Positions 15,805 to 23,379 of a DNA stretch of 64,000 nt are shown piece after piece; the first letter of the stretch is position 1; each line of letters begins with the position of its first letter. Both the position numbers and the translations under genes were made by a program. The stretch lies in assembly GCA_004020315.1 (NCBI GenBank), contig SAQG01000023.1:28217-92216 (forward strand), given 5' to 3'. The notes under the pieces were generated by a model. The model made no database searches. It was not told the origin of the DNA and was given only the letters and a program-made list of their open reading frames with translations. Source of the stretch: Mesorhizobium sp. GTDB taxonomy: Bacteria; Pseudomonadota; Alphaproteobacteria; Rhizobiales; Rhizobiaceae.

Positions 15805-16950
15805 ATGCAGGAGCCTCTCCAGGCCGTAGCTTCGCACGAAGCGGAAGGCGGCAGGGAAATCGCAGTCACGGTCCGCAACGTCGGAATGGACTTCGATGGG
15901 GTTCATGCGGTCAAAAATGCGTCGTTCGACCTGCCGAAGGGCCGGTTCCTCACCATTCTGGGACCTTCGGGGTCCGGCAAGACAACCCTCCTGCGGATGA
16001 TCGCCGGCTTCCAGAGCCCGAGCAGCGGCGAGATCTTCATCAACGGCGAAGCGGTGAGCGCAGTGCCACCGCACAAGCGGTCGATCGGCATGGTCTTTCA
16101 GAGGCTTGCGTTGTTTCCACATATGACGGCGGCCGAGAACGTCGCCTTCCCGCTGAAGATGCGTAGGCGCGACGCACGCACCATTCCGGACCGCGTCGAG
16201 CAATATCTGGCGCTGGTGCGGCTGGAGGGCTATGGCGGCAGGCGCATTCATGAACTTTCCGGTGGGCAACAGCAGCGCGTCGCGATTGCGCGCGCGCTGG
16301 TGTTTGAGCCGGATTTGCTGCTTCTCGACGAGCCGCTGGCTGCGCTCGACCGCAAGCTGCGCGAGGAAATGCAGCTCGAATTCCGCCGCATCCAACGCGA
16401 GCTCGGCGTCACCACGATCAACGTCACCCACGACCAGCGCGAGGCGCTGGTGGTTTCCGACGACATTGTCGTCATGGATCAGGGCGAGATTCAGCAGAAG
16501 GCACGGCCGATCCACACCTACCGCCAGCCCCGCAACGCCTTCGTCGCCAATTTCATCGGCGTCACCAACTTCATTGCCGGTACAGCACGGGCCGTATCGG
16601 AAGCGGGCGACGTCTCCATCCTTCGGGGTGATCTGATGCTTGCCGGAAAGATCGGCGATCCGGTCAATCCACCTGCGGAGGGCGACAAGGCGTCGGGAGC
16701 GATCCGCGCCGAACAGATTCGCCTCGCTGGCGATGCTGCTCAGCTGTCGAAGCTCGATTGCGTGCTGGCCGGGACAGTCACCGACACGATCTTCGAAGGC
16801 GAGCGCATGGTCTACGAGGTAGCCTGCGCCGCGATTGGCGACGAGGTCATTCGCGTTTTCGACCATGATCCCGCCGCGCACACGCAGTTCGAAATAGGCG
16901 AAAGCGTGTTCCTGGGGTGGAATGCCCGGGACATGCTTGTTTTTCAATAG
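15805..16950 (+). CDS. ABC transporter ATPase, PotA/spermidine-type importer
   Basis: 381 residues. The ATPase domain has Walker A GPSGSGKTTLLRM near residue 53, signature LSGGQQQRVAIARAL near 152 and Walker B LLLLDEPLAALD, followed by a TOBE-like C-terminal domain from about residue 255. The ATG at 15805 is preceded by AAGGGG. It energises the importer made with the binding protein and two permeases downstream. PotABCD-type systems carry polyamines, putrescine-like amines, thiamine, iron or sulfonates, so the substrate is set by context; the enzymes in this operon suggest a C3 sulfonate or polyol. Confidence 0.9.
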   Translation: MQEPLQAVASHEAEGGREIAVTVRNVGMDFDGVHAVKNASFDLPKGRFLTILGPSGSGKTTLLRMIAGFQSPSSGEIFINGEAVSAVPPHKRSIGMVFQRLALFPHMTAAENVAFPLKMRRRDARTIPDRVEQYLALVRLEGYGGRRIHELSGGQQQRVAIARALVFEPDLLLLDEPLAALDRKLREEMQLEFRRIQRELGVTTINVTHDQREALVVSDDIVVMDQGEIQQKARPIHTYRQPRNAFVANFIGVTNFIAGTARAVSEAGDVSILRGDLMLAGKIGDPVNPPAEGDKASGAIRAEQIRLAGDAAQLSKLDCVLAGTVTDTIFEGERMVYEVACAAIGDEVIRVFDHDPAAHTQFEIGESVFLGWNARDMLVFQ

Positions 16951-16985
16951 AACCGGAAACCGGTCAAACCCAGAGGAGAATGCAG

Positions 16986-18092
16986 ATGAAGCGCTTCAAG
17001 CCGACAGTATCCCATCTTTCCCGCAGAACCTTCCTTCAGGCCAGCGCCGCGCTCGGCGGCGCCTCGGCGCTCGGCCTGCGCGGTGCCTATGCGCAGGAGC
17101 CGGAAAAGCCGGCGGAGATCATCGTGCGCGCCTGGGGCGGCAGCTGGGTGGACAGCCTGAAGGCCGGCGTGTCCGACAGCTTCACCAAAATGACGGGGAT
17201 TGCTGTCCGTCACGACCTGACCGAAGACAACGAGATCCAGCCCAAGGTCTGGGCGGCCGTGGCGCAGAACCGCGTCCCGCCGATCCACATCAACTGGGAC
17301 ACCACCACCAATGCCACGAAGTCGGCACTGCGCGGCGTGACGGAAGACCTCTCCGACCTGCCGAACCTGGCCAATGTGACGGACCTTGCCAAGCCGGCCG
17401 GACTGCAAGGCTTTCCCATCGTCAATACCTACGGCTATGTCTATGTGCTTGCCTATCGGCCTGCGGCGTTCCCGGACGGACCGCCGAAGTCCTGGAAAGA
17501 CCTGCTCGACCCGAAGTTCAAGGGCCGGCTTGCCTTTTACAATGACGGCATCGGCTTCCATTTCCCAGCCCAGGTCGCCGGTGGTGGCAAGCTGGAGGAC
17601 ATACCCGGCAACATGCAGCCGGCTTGGGATTTCATCGCCAAGATGAAGGCGCAGCAGCCGCTGCTCGGCGAAGATCCCGACTTCACCACCTGGTTCCAGA
17701 ACGGCGAGATTGATGCCGCCTGCACCATCTCGACCAACGCGCGAGAGGCCCGCAAGAACGGCGTCAAAATCGAATGGGTCGTGCCGGAGGAGGGTGCGAA
17801 ATTCGACACGGACGGTTTGTGGATTCCCAAGGGCCTGCCGGAAAACGAACTCTATTGGGCCAAGCAGTACATCAACCATGCGCTGACCAAGGAAGCCCAG
17901 CAGGTCTGGCTGGATGGGCTTGGCTTGCCGGGCGTGGTGCCGGGTCTCACGCCGCCGAAGGATCTGGTGGGCGATCCGTCCTATCCGACCACCGAAGCGG
18001 ATTTTAAGCGCCTCATCCGCATCTCGTCGAAGATCCAGGTCGAGAATGAGAGCGAGTGGTTTTCCAAGTTCAAGGCGATCATGCAGGGCTGA
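16986..18092 (+). CDS. Periplasmic substrate-binding protein of the PotABCD-type importer (Tat signal)
   Basis: 368 residues. The N-terminus has the twin-arginine motif SRRTFLQ followed by a hydrophobic stretch ending at AYAQ, so it is probably exported folded by Tat. The mature part (IIVRAWGGSWVDSLKAGV, WDTTTNATKSALR, SWKDLLDPKFKGRLAFYN) matches the PotD-like family (SBP_bac_8/13 type). The ATG at 16986 is chosen because GAGGAG is 6-7 bases upstream; an ATG at 16980 is too close. It follows the ATPase by 35 bases. It determines the uptake specificity of the operon. Confidence 0.9.
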   Translation: MKRFKPTVSHLSRRTFLQASAALGGASALGLRGAYAQEPEKPAEIIVRAWGGSWVDSLKAGVSDSFTKMTGIAVRHDLTEDNEIQPKVWAAVAQNRVPPIHINWDTTTNATKSALRGVTEDLSDLPNLANVTDLAKPAGLQGFPIVNTYGYVYVLAYRPAAFPDGPPKSWKDLLDPKFKGRLAFYNDGIGFHFPAQVAGGGKLEDIPGNMQPAWDFIAKMKAQQPLLGEDPDFTTWFQNGEIDAACTISTNAREARKNGVKIEWVVPEEGAKFDTDGLWIPKGLPENELYWAKQYINHALTKEAQQVWLDGLGLPGVVPGLTPPKDLVGDPSYPTTEADFKRLIRISSKIQVENESEWFSKFKAIMQG

Positions 18093-18100
18093 CGCTGGTC

Positions 18101-18130
18101 GGCCGGTGCCGCGCTGGCGCTGCACCGGCC
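18101..18130 (+). terminator. Intercistronic hairpin after the binding-protein gene
   Basis: GGCCGGTGC at 18101-18109 pairs with GCACCGGCC at 18122-18130 around a 12-base loop. It sits between the binding protein and the permease, where such hairpins commonly stabilise the upstream message or reduce read-through. Confidence 0.55.
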
Positions 18131-18150
18131 CCTTCAAAGATGGATTTTTC

Positions 18151-19095
18151 ATGCGGGCAGCCAGAACAGCCTATCCCTTGAAATGGCGCGTCATGGATGC
18201 ACTGGAAGGCGTTGCCGCCGCTATCTGGCCGGCGCGGTTCAGGCGCGCTACGCCCTATCTGATGCTGCTTCCGGCGGTGCTGCTTGTCGGGCTGCTTGTG
18301 CTTGGTCTCATCCAGATCGCGGATGCGAGCCTGCGCACGCTCGATACCACCACGTTCCAGTTCTCGGACAACTATTCCATCGCCAATTTCCGCCGCGCAC
18401 TAACGGAGCCGCTATTCCTCGTTGTCGCGCAGCGCAGCCTCATTGCCGCCCTGATCGTCACCGCGATGACGCTCGTCTTTGCCTTTCCCTACGCCTACTT
18501 GATGGTGCGCACGCGTTCGCCAGGATTGCGCAAGTTCCTGCTGATTGCACTGTTCCTGCCCTTTTTCATCGGCCAGGTGGTGCGTGCCTATGGCTGGCTG
18601 ATCATCCTCGGCAACCAGGGCATGGTGAACGAGGCACTCGGCCTGGTCGGGGTCGCCCCGATGCGGCTCATCTACAACTATCCCGCCGTGCTGTTCGGCC
18701 TCGTCCAGTACATGCTGCCCTTCGCCGTACTGATGCTCGCACCGGCACTCACCGCCATTCCCGAAGAGCTGGAGGCCGCCGCTGGATCGCTCGGCGCGAA
18801 CTGGGTTCGCACCTTCATCCATGTCGTGTTGCCACTCGCTCGCCCGGGCTTCATCGGCGCCGGCGTGGTGGTGCTGACGCTTTCGCTCACCGATTTCGCA
18901 GTCCCAGCAATCCTTGGCGGCGGCTCGCAGGACTTTATCGCCAACGCCATCTACGACCAGTTCTTCCGAACCTCCGACCAGGGCCTCGGCGCGACGCTGG
19001 CGCTTATGCTGGTCGCGCTCGGGTCAATCCTTGTCGGCCTCGTGTTCGCGCTGTTCGGAGCCGGAACGCTTGCGATGGGGAGGTCACGGGCGTGA
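18151..19095 (+). CDS. ABC permease, PotB-like
   Basis: 314 residues with six predicted membrane segments, beginning with YLMLLPAVLLVGLLVLGLI near residue 36. The EAA loop that contacts the ATPase reads LEAAAGSLGANWVRTFIHVVLP near residue 210. The ATG at 18151 comes 59 bases after the binding-protein stop. Its stop overlaps the start of the second permease by four bases (GTGA), so the two are coupled and should form a heterodimer in the inner membrane. Confidence 0.9.
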   Translation: MRAARTAYPLKWRVMDALEGVAAAIWPARFRRATPYLMLLPAVLLVGLLVLGLIQIADASLRTLDTTTFQFSDNYSIANFRRALTEPLFLVVAQRSLIAALIVTAMTLVFAFPYAYLMVRTRSPGLRKFLLIALFLPFFIGQVVRAYGWLIILGNQGMVNEALGLVGVAPMRLIYNYPAVLFGLVQYMLPFAVLMLAPALTAIPEELEAAAGSLGANWVRTFIHVVLPLARPGFIGAGVVVLTLSLTDFAVPAILGGGSQDFIANAIYDQFFRTSDQGLGATLALMLVALGSILVGLVFALFGAGTLAMGRSRA

Positions 19096-19892
19096 GCGGC
19101 TCGCGCAGCAAATCGATTGTTCTGTGGACGCTGGTGACGATCGCCCTGGTGACGCTTTCGGCGCCGACGATCGTGGTGCTCGGCGCTTCCTTCACCGGCG
19201 GCAACATCATCACGTTTCCGCCGGATGGCCTGTCGCTGCGATGGTACGCGCGCATCTCGCAGGCCTCCGATCTGCGCAATGCTTTCCTGCGCACGCTCCA
19301 AGTCGCGACGATCTGTACGATTGTTGCAATCCCCGTGGGCACGCTGGCCGGCATCGCCCTGGCCAAATATGCTGTGCGTTTCGAAAAGACGATCCAGATC
19401 TATCTGCTGCTGCCCTTCACCATCCCGCTGATCGGATCGGGCATCGGCCTCATGCTGATTTTCGGCAAGGCCGGCATTCTCGGCCAGCTCTGGCCGGTGG
19501 GCATCGCCTGCTGCGTCATCAACCTACCCTTCATGATCTGGGCGGTCACCGCGAGTGCCACCGGGCTTGACCCAGACCTGGAACTGGCTGCTGCCAATTG
19601 CGGCGCGCCGCCGCTCCAGGTGTTCTTCTCCGTCACCTTGCCAGCGGTTATGCCGGGGGTGATCACCGGCTCGCTGCTGATGTTCATCCTTGCGCTCAAC
19701 GAGTTCCTGGTCAGCCTGCTGCTCGTCGATGCGCGTATCGTGACGCTGCCGGTGCTGATCTACAACTCCATTCGCTCGATCATCACGCCGGATCTCGCCG
19801 CGATCTCCGTGGTCTTCATCGCCTGCTCGGCCGTCGCCGTCTTCCTGCTCGACAGGCTGGTCGGGCTCGACATCTTCCTGAAATCGAAATGA
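19092..19892 (+). CDS. ABC permease, PotC-like
   Basis: 266 residues from a GTG that overlaps the upstream stop. Six membrane segments are visible, and the EAA-type loop reads LELAAANCGAPPLQVFFSVTLP near residue 165. It pairs with the PotB-like protein. The gene is followed after 35 bases by the HisD-like dehydrogenase, which ties transport to oxidation of the imported compound. Confidence 0.9.
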   Translation: MSGSRSKSIVLWTLVTIALVTLSAPTIVVLGASFTGGNIITFPPDGLSLRWYARISQASDLRNAFLRTLQVATICTIVAIPVGTLAGIALAKYAVRFEKTIQIYLLLPFTIPLIGSGIGLMLIFGKAGILGQLWPVGIACCVINLPFMIWAVTASATGLDPDLELAAANCGAPPLQVFFSVTLPAVMPGVITGSLLMFILALNEFLVSLLLVDARIVTLPVLIYNSIRSIITPDLAAISVVFIACSAVAVFLLDRLVGLDIFLKSK

Positions 19893-19927
19893 GGAATGCC
19901 GGCCCGCGGGGCCGCAAAGGAAATCAT

Positions 19928-21250
19928 ATGCCAAACGTATCGTTCCACGACTTGAGCCAACTCGACGCCGCCAGTCGAGCGGCATTAATGCGGCGCTCCG
20001 AGACCGATCTCTCTGGCTTTATGGAGAAGGCCGCACCGATCATCGAGGCGGTCCGAACAGAAGGCGACGCCGCGCTCGTTCGCTTCGCCCGCGACTTTGA
20101 CAAGGCAGATCTCGATGCCTCGCGCCTCAAGGTTAGCCCCGCCGAGTTCGATGCCGCCTTCGGCATGGTGGATGAGGAGGTGATCGCCGCCATTCGCTTC
20201 GGCATCGACAACATCCGGCATTTTCACGAAGAGCAGAAGCCGGAAGCGATGTGGCTCAAGGAAATGCGGCCCGGCGCCTATGCTGGCGACCGCTTCACGC
20301 CGATCCGCTCGGTGGCGCTCTATGTCCCGCGCGGCAAGGGCGCGTTCCCTTCGGTGACAATGATGACCGCAGTGCCCGCCGTGGTGGCGGGCGTCCCGGA
20401 GCTTGCTATCGTCACGCCGCCAGCGCCCGATGGTTCGGTGGACGCAGCCACACTGGTCGCGGCGCGCCTCGCCGGCGTCGAAACGGTCTACAAGTGCGGC
20501 GGCGCGCAGGCGGTCGCCGCGGTCGCCTATGGCACGGAAACGATCAAGGCCGCGCTCAAGATCGTCGGTCCAGGCAGCCCTTGGGTAGTTGCGGCCAAGC
20601 GGCTGCTTGCTGGCGTCATCGATCCGGGCCTTCCCGCCGGTCCGTCCGAAGCGATCATCCTCGCCGATGACAGCGTGCATGGCGGGCTGGCCGCGCTCGA
20701 CCTCCTGATCGAGGCGGAGCACGGGCCGGACTCATCGGCCTATCTGGTGACCCACAGCCGCCGCGTGGCGGAGGAGGCACTGGCCGCCCTGCCCGAGCAC
20801 TGGGCGCGCATGAGCGAGCAGCGGGTAGCGTTCTCCACCGCGGTGCTGACCGGTGCCTGTGGCGGCATCGTGCTGACGGCGTCGATCGAGGAGAGCTACC
20901 GCTTCATCAACGACTACGCACCGGAGCATCTGGAGATCCTCTCCACCGACCCCTTCGCGCACCTCGGCCACATCACCGAAGCCGCCGAGATCCTGATGGG
21001 GCCGCACACGCCGGTCTCGATCGGCAATTTCGGGCTTGGCCCCAACGCCGTCCTGCCGACCAGCCGCTGGGCGCGCACTTGCGGACCGCTCTCGGTCACG
21101 GATTTCGTCAAGCGCTCTTCCATCGGCTATGTGACGGCCGCGGCCTATCCGGAATTCGCGCGGCATGCCCGCACACTTGCCCGCTATGAAGGCTTCTCCT
21201 CGCATGAACACGCCGTCTCCGACGTTCGCGATCGATATCTGTTGCGGTAG
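19928..21250 (+). CDS. HisD-like dehydrogenase, candidate sulfopropanediol 3-dehydrogenase (HpsN-like)
   Basis: 440 residues, full length for the histidinol dehydrogenase family, with AAAGGAAAT before the ATG at 19928. Family marks are YVPRGKGAFPS near residue 137, GLPAGPSEAIILADDS near 236, EAEHGPDS near 260 and NDYAPEHLEI near 327. Several zinc-site positions of true HisD differ: the Gln of the SQAEHG segment is Glu, and GDYASGxNHVLPT reads GNFGLGPNAVLPT (Asp to Asn, His to Ala). The last histidine, in SSHEHA, is kept. No histidine biosynthesis gene is near. HpsN oxidises DHPS to sulfolactate and belongs to this divergent branch, which fits the operon. Substrate assignment is inference. Confidence 0.75.
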   Translation: MPNVSFHDLSQLDAASRAALMRRSETDLSGFMEKAAPIIEAVRTEGDAALVRFARDFDKADLDASRLKVSPAEFDAAFGMVDEEVIAAIRFGIDNIRHFHEEQKPEAMWLKEMRPGAYAGDRFTPIRSVALYVPRGKGAFPSVTMMTAVPAVVAGVPELAIVTPPAPDGSVDAATLVAARLAGVETVYKCGGAQAVAAVAYGTETIKAALKIVGPGSPWVVAAKRLLAGVIDPGLPAGPSEAIILADDSVHGGLAALDLLIEAEHGPDSSAYLVTHSRRVAEEALAALPEHWARMSEQRVAFSTAVLTGACGGIVLTASIEESYRFINDYAPEHLEILSTDPFAHLGHITEAAEILMGPHTPVSIGNFGLGPNAVLPTSRWARTCGPLSVTDFVKRSSIGYVTAAAYPEFARHARTLARYEGFSSHEHAVSDVRDRYLLR

Positions 21251-21256
21251 CGGATC

Positions 21257-22258
21257 ATGAAGGCGGCCAGACTCCATGCGACGGGCGATTTGCGGGTCGA
21301 GGATGTGCCATCTCCCGGCGAACCAGGGCCCGGCTGGGTGCGGCTCAGGGTGGCGGCCGCCGGTATCTGCGGCTCGGACCTCCATAACTTCCGCACCGGT
21401 CAGTGGATCAGCCGCGCGCCGAGTGTCGCCGGGCATGAATTCGCCGGCGAGGTGACAGCCGTGGGAGCCGGCGTGTCCCAGCTGGCCTGCGGAGACCGGG
21501 TGGTCGCCGATTCGCGTTTCTGGTGCGGCGAATGTCCTGCTTGCCAGGCCGGCCTGCATAATGTCTGTGCCAGGCTCGGCTTTGTGGGCGAGGTCTGCGA
21601 CGGCGGCTTCGCGGAGGAGACGGCGCTGCCGGCGCGGCTGCTCCTGCGCCACGATCCCGCGCTCGATCCCGCGATCGCCGCCATGGCGGAACCACTGGCG
21701 GTCGCCCTGCACGCAGTGCGGAGGCTGTCGGCGCCAGCCGGGGCGCCGGTGCTTATTGCCGGTTGCGGCCCGATCGGCGGGCTGGCTGCGCTGCTCCTGT
21801 CGCGGCCCGGCGAGAGACAGGTCCTCGTCGCCGACCGCAATGCGGCGCGTGCGGATCTTGTGGCCGACGTGAGCGGCGCGACCGTCGTCGATCTGGACAC
21901 CTTGCCCTGTGATCCCAATCTGCGCCATGGCATCGACGCGACGGGAAGCGTGACGGTGATGGCGCGGCTGCTCGATCTTGTGGCCGGCGGCGGCACGCTG
22001 GCGCTGGTCGGCATTTCGCATGGCCGCCTCGACCTCGACCCCAACCTCCTGGTCGAACGCGAGATCGCGCTTGTCGGCTGCCACGCCTTCGCCGACGAAC
22101 TTGCGCCGGCCGTCGCGATGCTTGGTGATCTCGCCCCCTCGTTGTCGCGCTTCGTGGCTGAAGAGATCGCGATCGGCGAGATTCCCGCCGCCTACCAGCG
22201 CCTGATCGCAGGCACGAGCGGCGGGTTGAAGACCATCATCCGAATGGAGAGAGGATGA
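21257..22258 (+). CDS. Zinc-dependent medium-chain dehydrogenase (HpsP-like candidate)
   Basis: 333 residues. The catalytic zinc ligands are visible in AGICGSDLHNF near residue 38 and GHEFAGEV near 61. The structural zinc loop is CGECPACQAGLHNVC near 91, and a Rossmann nucleotide site (IAGCGPIGGLAALLLS) is near 170. The family oxidises secondary alcohols with NAD(P). It begins six bases after the HisD-like gene and its stop overlaps the regulator start (ATGA). Together with the SDR it could interconvert the two configurations at C2 of the imported diol. Confidence 0.83.
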   Translation: MKAARLHATGDLRVEDVPSPGEPGPGWVRLRVAAAGICGSDLHNFRTGQWISRAPSVAGHEFAGEVTAVGAGVSQLACGDRVVADSRFWCGECPACQAGLHNVCARLGFVGEVCDGGFAEETALPARLLLRHDPALDPAIAAMAEPLAVALHAVRRLSAPAGAPVLIAGCGPIGGLAALLLSRPGERQVLVADRNAARADLVADVSGATVVDLDTLPCDPNLRHGIDATGSVTVMARLLDLVAGGGTLALVGISHGRLDLDPNLLVEREIALVGCHAFADELAPAVAMLGDLAPSLSRFVAEEIAIGEIPAAYQRLIAGTSGGLKTIIRMERG

Positions 22259-22992
22259 TGATCAGGCTTCCCGAAACCGCCGGGCCTCTCTACGAAAAGG
22301 TCAAGGACTACGTGCTCGGCAACATCGGCAGCGGCAAATGGCCGAAGGACCGCAGGCTGCCTTCCGAAAACGAGCTGGTCAGCACGCTCGGCGTCTCGCG
22401 GATGACCGTGCATCGGGCGCTGAGGGAACTGACCTCGGAAGGCCACCTCCTGCGCATCCAGGGCGTAGGCACTTTTGTGGCGCCGCCGAAACCGCAATCT
22501 GCCCTTATCGAAATCAGGAACATCGCCGGTGAGATCGCCGCGCGCGGCGCACGCCACAGGGCCGAGGTCGTCGTCCTCGAGAAGATCCGCAACCCGGCGC
22601 TGGACCTCATTGTCGCCTTCGAGTTCACGCGCCGCAGACCGGTCGCCCATTCGATCATCGTGCATTTCGAAGACGAGGTGCCCGTCCAGCTCGAGGAGCG
22701 CTTTGTCAATCCGGCTCTCGCGCCGGACTACCATCGGCAAAATTTCGTTACGACCACCACCTACGACTATCTGCAGCGGGCGACGCCGCTGACGGAAGTG
22801 GAGCATGTGATCTCGGCCGTCGCCGCAGAAGAGATGGCGGCCCGCCATCTGATGATCCAGCCCGGCGATCCTTGCCTGCTCTTGCATCGGCGGACCTGGT
22901 CGGGCGCGGCGGTCGCCACAGTCAACAAGCTCACCTATGTCGGCAGTCGCTATTCGTTGGGCAGCCGATATGCGCCCTCCCCTGCTGCGTGA
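22255..22992 (+). CDS. GntR-family regulator, HutC subfamily
   Basis: 245 residues. The winged helix occupies residues 10-75 (YEKVKDYVLGNI, LPSENELVSTLGVSRMTVHRAL, QGVGTFV). It is followed by a UTRA ligand-binding domain with IVHFEDEVPVQLEERFVNP and LLLHRRTWSG, strongly HutC-like. No hut gene is near, so it probably senses the operon's own substrate or intermediate and represses the operon through the site at 15730-15753. It is the last gene of the eight-gene run. Confidence 0.88.
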   Translation: MMIRLPETAGPLYEKVKDYVLGNIGSGKWPKDRRLPSENELVSTLGVSRMTVHRALRELTSEGHLLRIQGVGTFVAPPKPQSALIEIRNIAGEIAARGARHRAEVVVLEKIRNPALDLIVAFEFTRRRPVAHSIIVHFEDEVPVQLEERFVNPALAPDYHRQNFVTTTTYDYLQRATPLTEVEHVISAVAAEEMAARHLMIQPGDPCLLLHRRTWSGAAVATVNKLTYVGSRYSLGSRYAPSPAA

Positions 22993-23001
22993 GCAGCGAC
23001 G

Positions 23002-23021
23002 GCCCGCCAAGCAGGGCGGGC
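23002..23021 (+). terminator. Hairpin after the HutC-like regulator
   Basis: GCCCGCC at 23002-23008 pairs with GGCGGGC at 23015-23021 around six bases. It is placed ten bases after the last gene of the operon and before a convergent gene. There is no T-run. Confidence 0.5.
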
Positions 23022-23025
23022 GGCG

Positions 23026-23247
23026 CTACCGGCCCAACGGCTGCCTTGACAGGGAAATCAGTTCTGCCTCGTCGATCACGCCGGCCATGTAATTGGCAAT
23101 AATCCGAGACGCGAGCGCCTCACGTTGACCAGTCGATTGACCTTCAAGCTTGAGCTGTTCGAACGCTCGAGCTAGCAGAGCCAACTCGGACGGATCAAAA
23201 ATACCAGCTTCCTCAGCTTTTCGACGGATCGCCACCGCATTTCTCAA
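23026..23247 (-). CDS. Small conserved protein, likely general-stress induced
   Basis: 73 residues or fewer: soluble, helical and acidic, with AGIFDPSELALLARAFEQL and REALASRIIANYMAGVIDEAEL. It resembles small rhizobial proteins of unknown function, recognised by pattern only. The start is uncertain: TTG at 23247, or GTG at 23235 with GAGAAA before it. A sequence matching the EcfG promoter consensus exactly (GGAAC-N16-CGTT) lies just upstream at 23268-23292, which supports a real, stress-regulated gene. Confidence 0.65.
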   Translation of the reverse strand: MRNAVAIRRKAEEAGIFDPSELALLARAFEQLKLEGQSTGQREALASRIIANYMAGVIDEAELISLSRQPLGR

Positions 23248-23267
23248 AGACGATAATTTGTCTTTGC

Positions 23268-23292
23268 AACGTTTGCCGCGACATTGTGTTCC
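23268..23292 (-). promoter_or_regulatory. Candidate EcfG (general stress) promoter for the small protein
   Basis: On the minus strand GGAAC (23292-23288) is followed after 16 bases by CGTT (23271-23268), the alphaproteobacterial EcfG consensus. The start codon lies about 21-33 bases downstream. Confidence 0.65.
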
Positions 23293-23379
23293 TGGAGGTG
23301 TTCAAGACGAGCCTAGGCGCGCGCCTTGCTCGCCCTCAGCTGACAGCTTCTAACCCCAGCGGCCGCTAGCCAGCCTGCG

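Noticed and set aside
15754..18152. Two roughly 400-codon minus-strand open frames
   Set aside because: Both are antisense to well-supported ABC transporter genes and read as low-complexity, Arg/Asp-rich shadows.
19928..21250. Histidine biosynthesis hisD
   Set aside because: No his genes are nearby, zinc-site residues differ, and the operon contains transport and alcohol dehydrogenase genes.
20732..22084. 450-codon minus-strand open frame
   Set aside because: It lies antisense to the HisD-like and zinc dehydrogenase genes, has no family resemblance, and is a GC-rich shadow.
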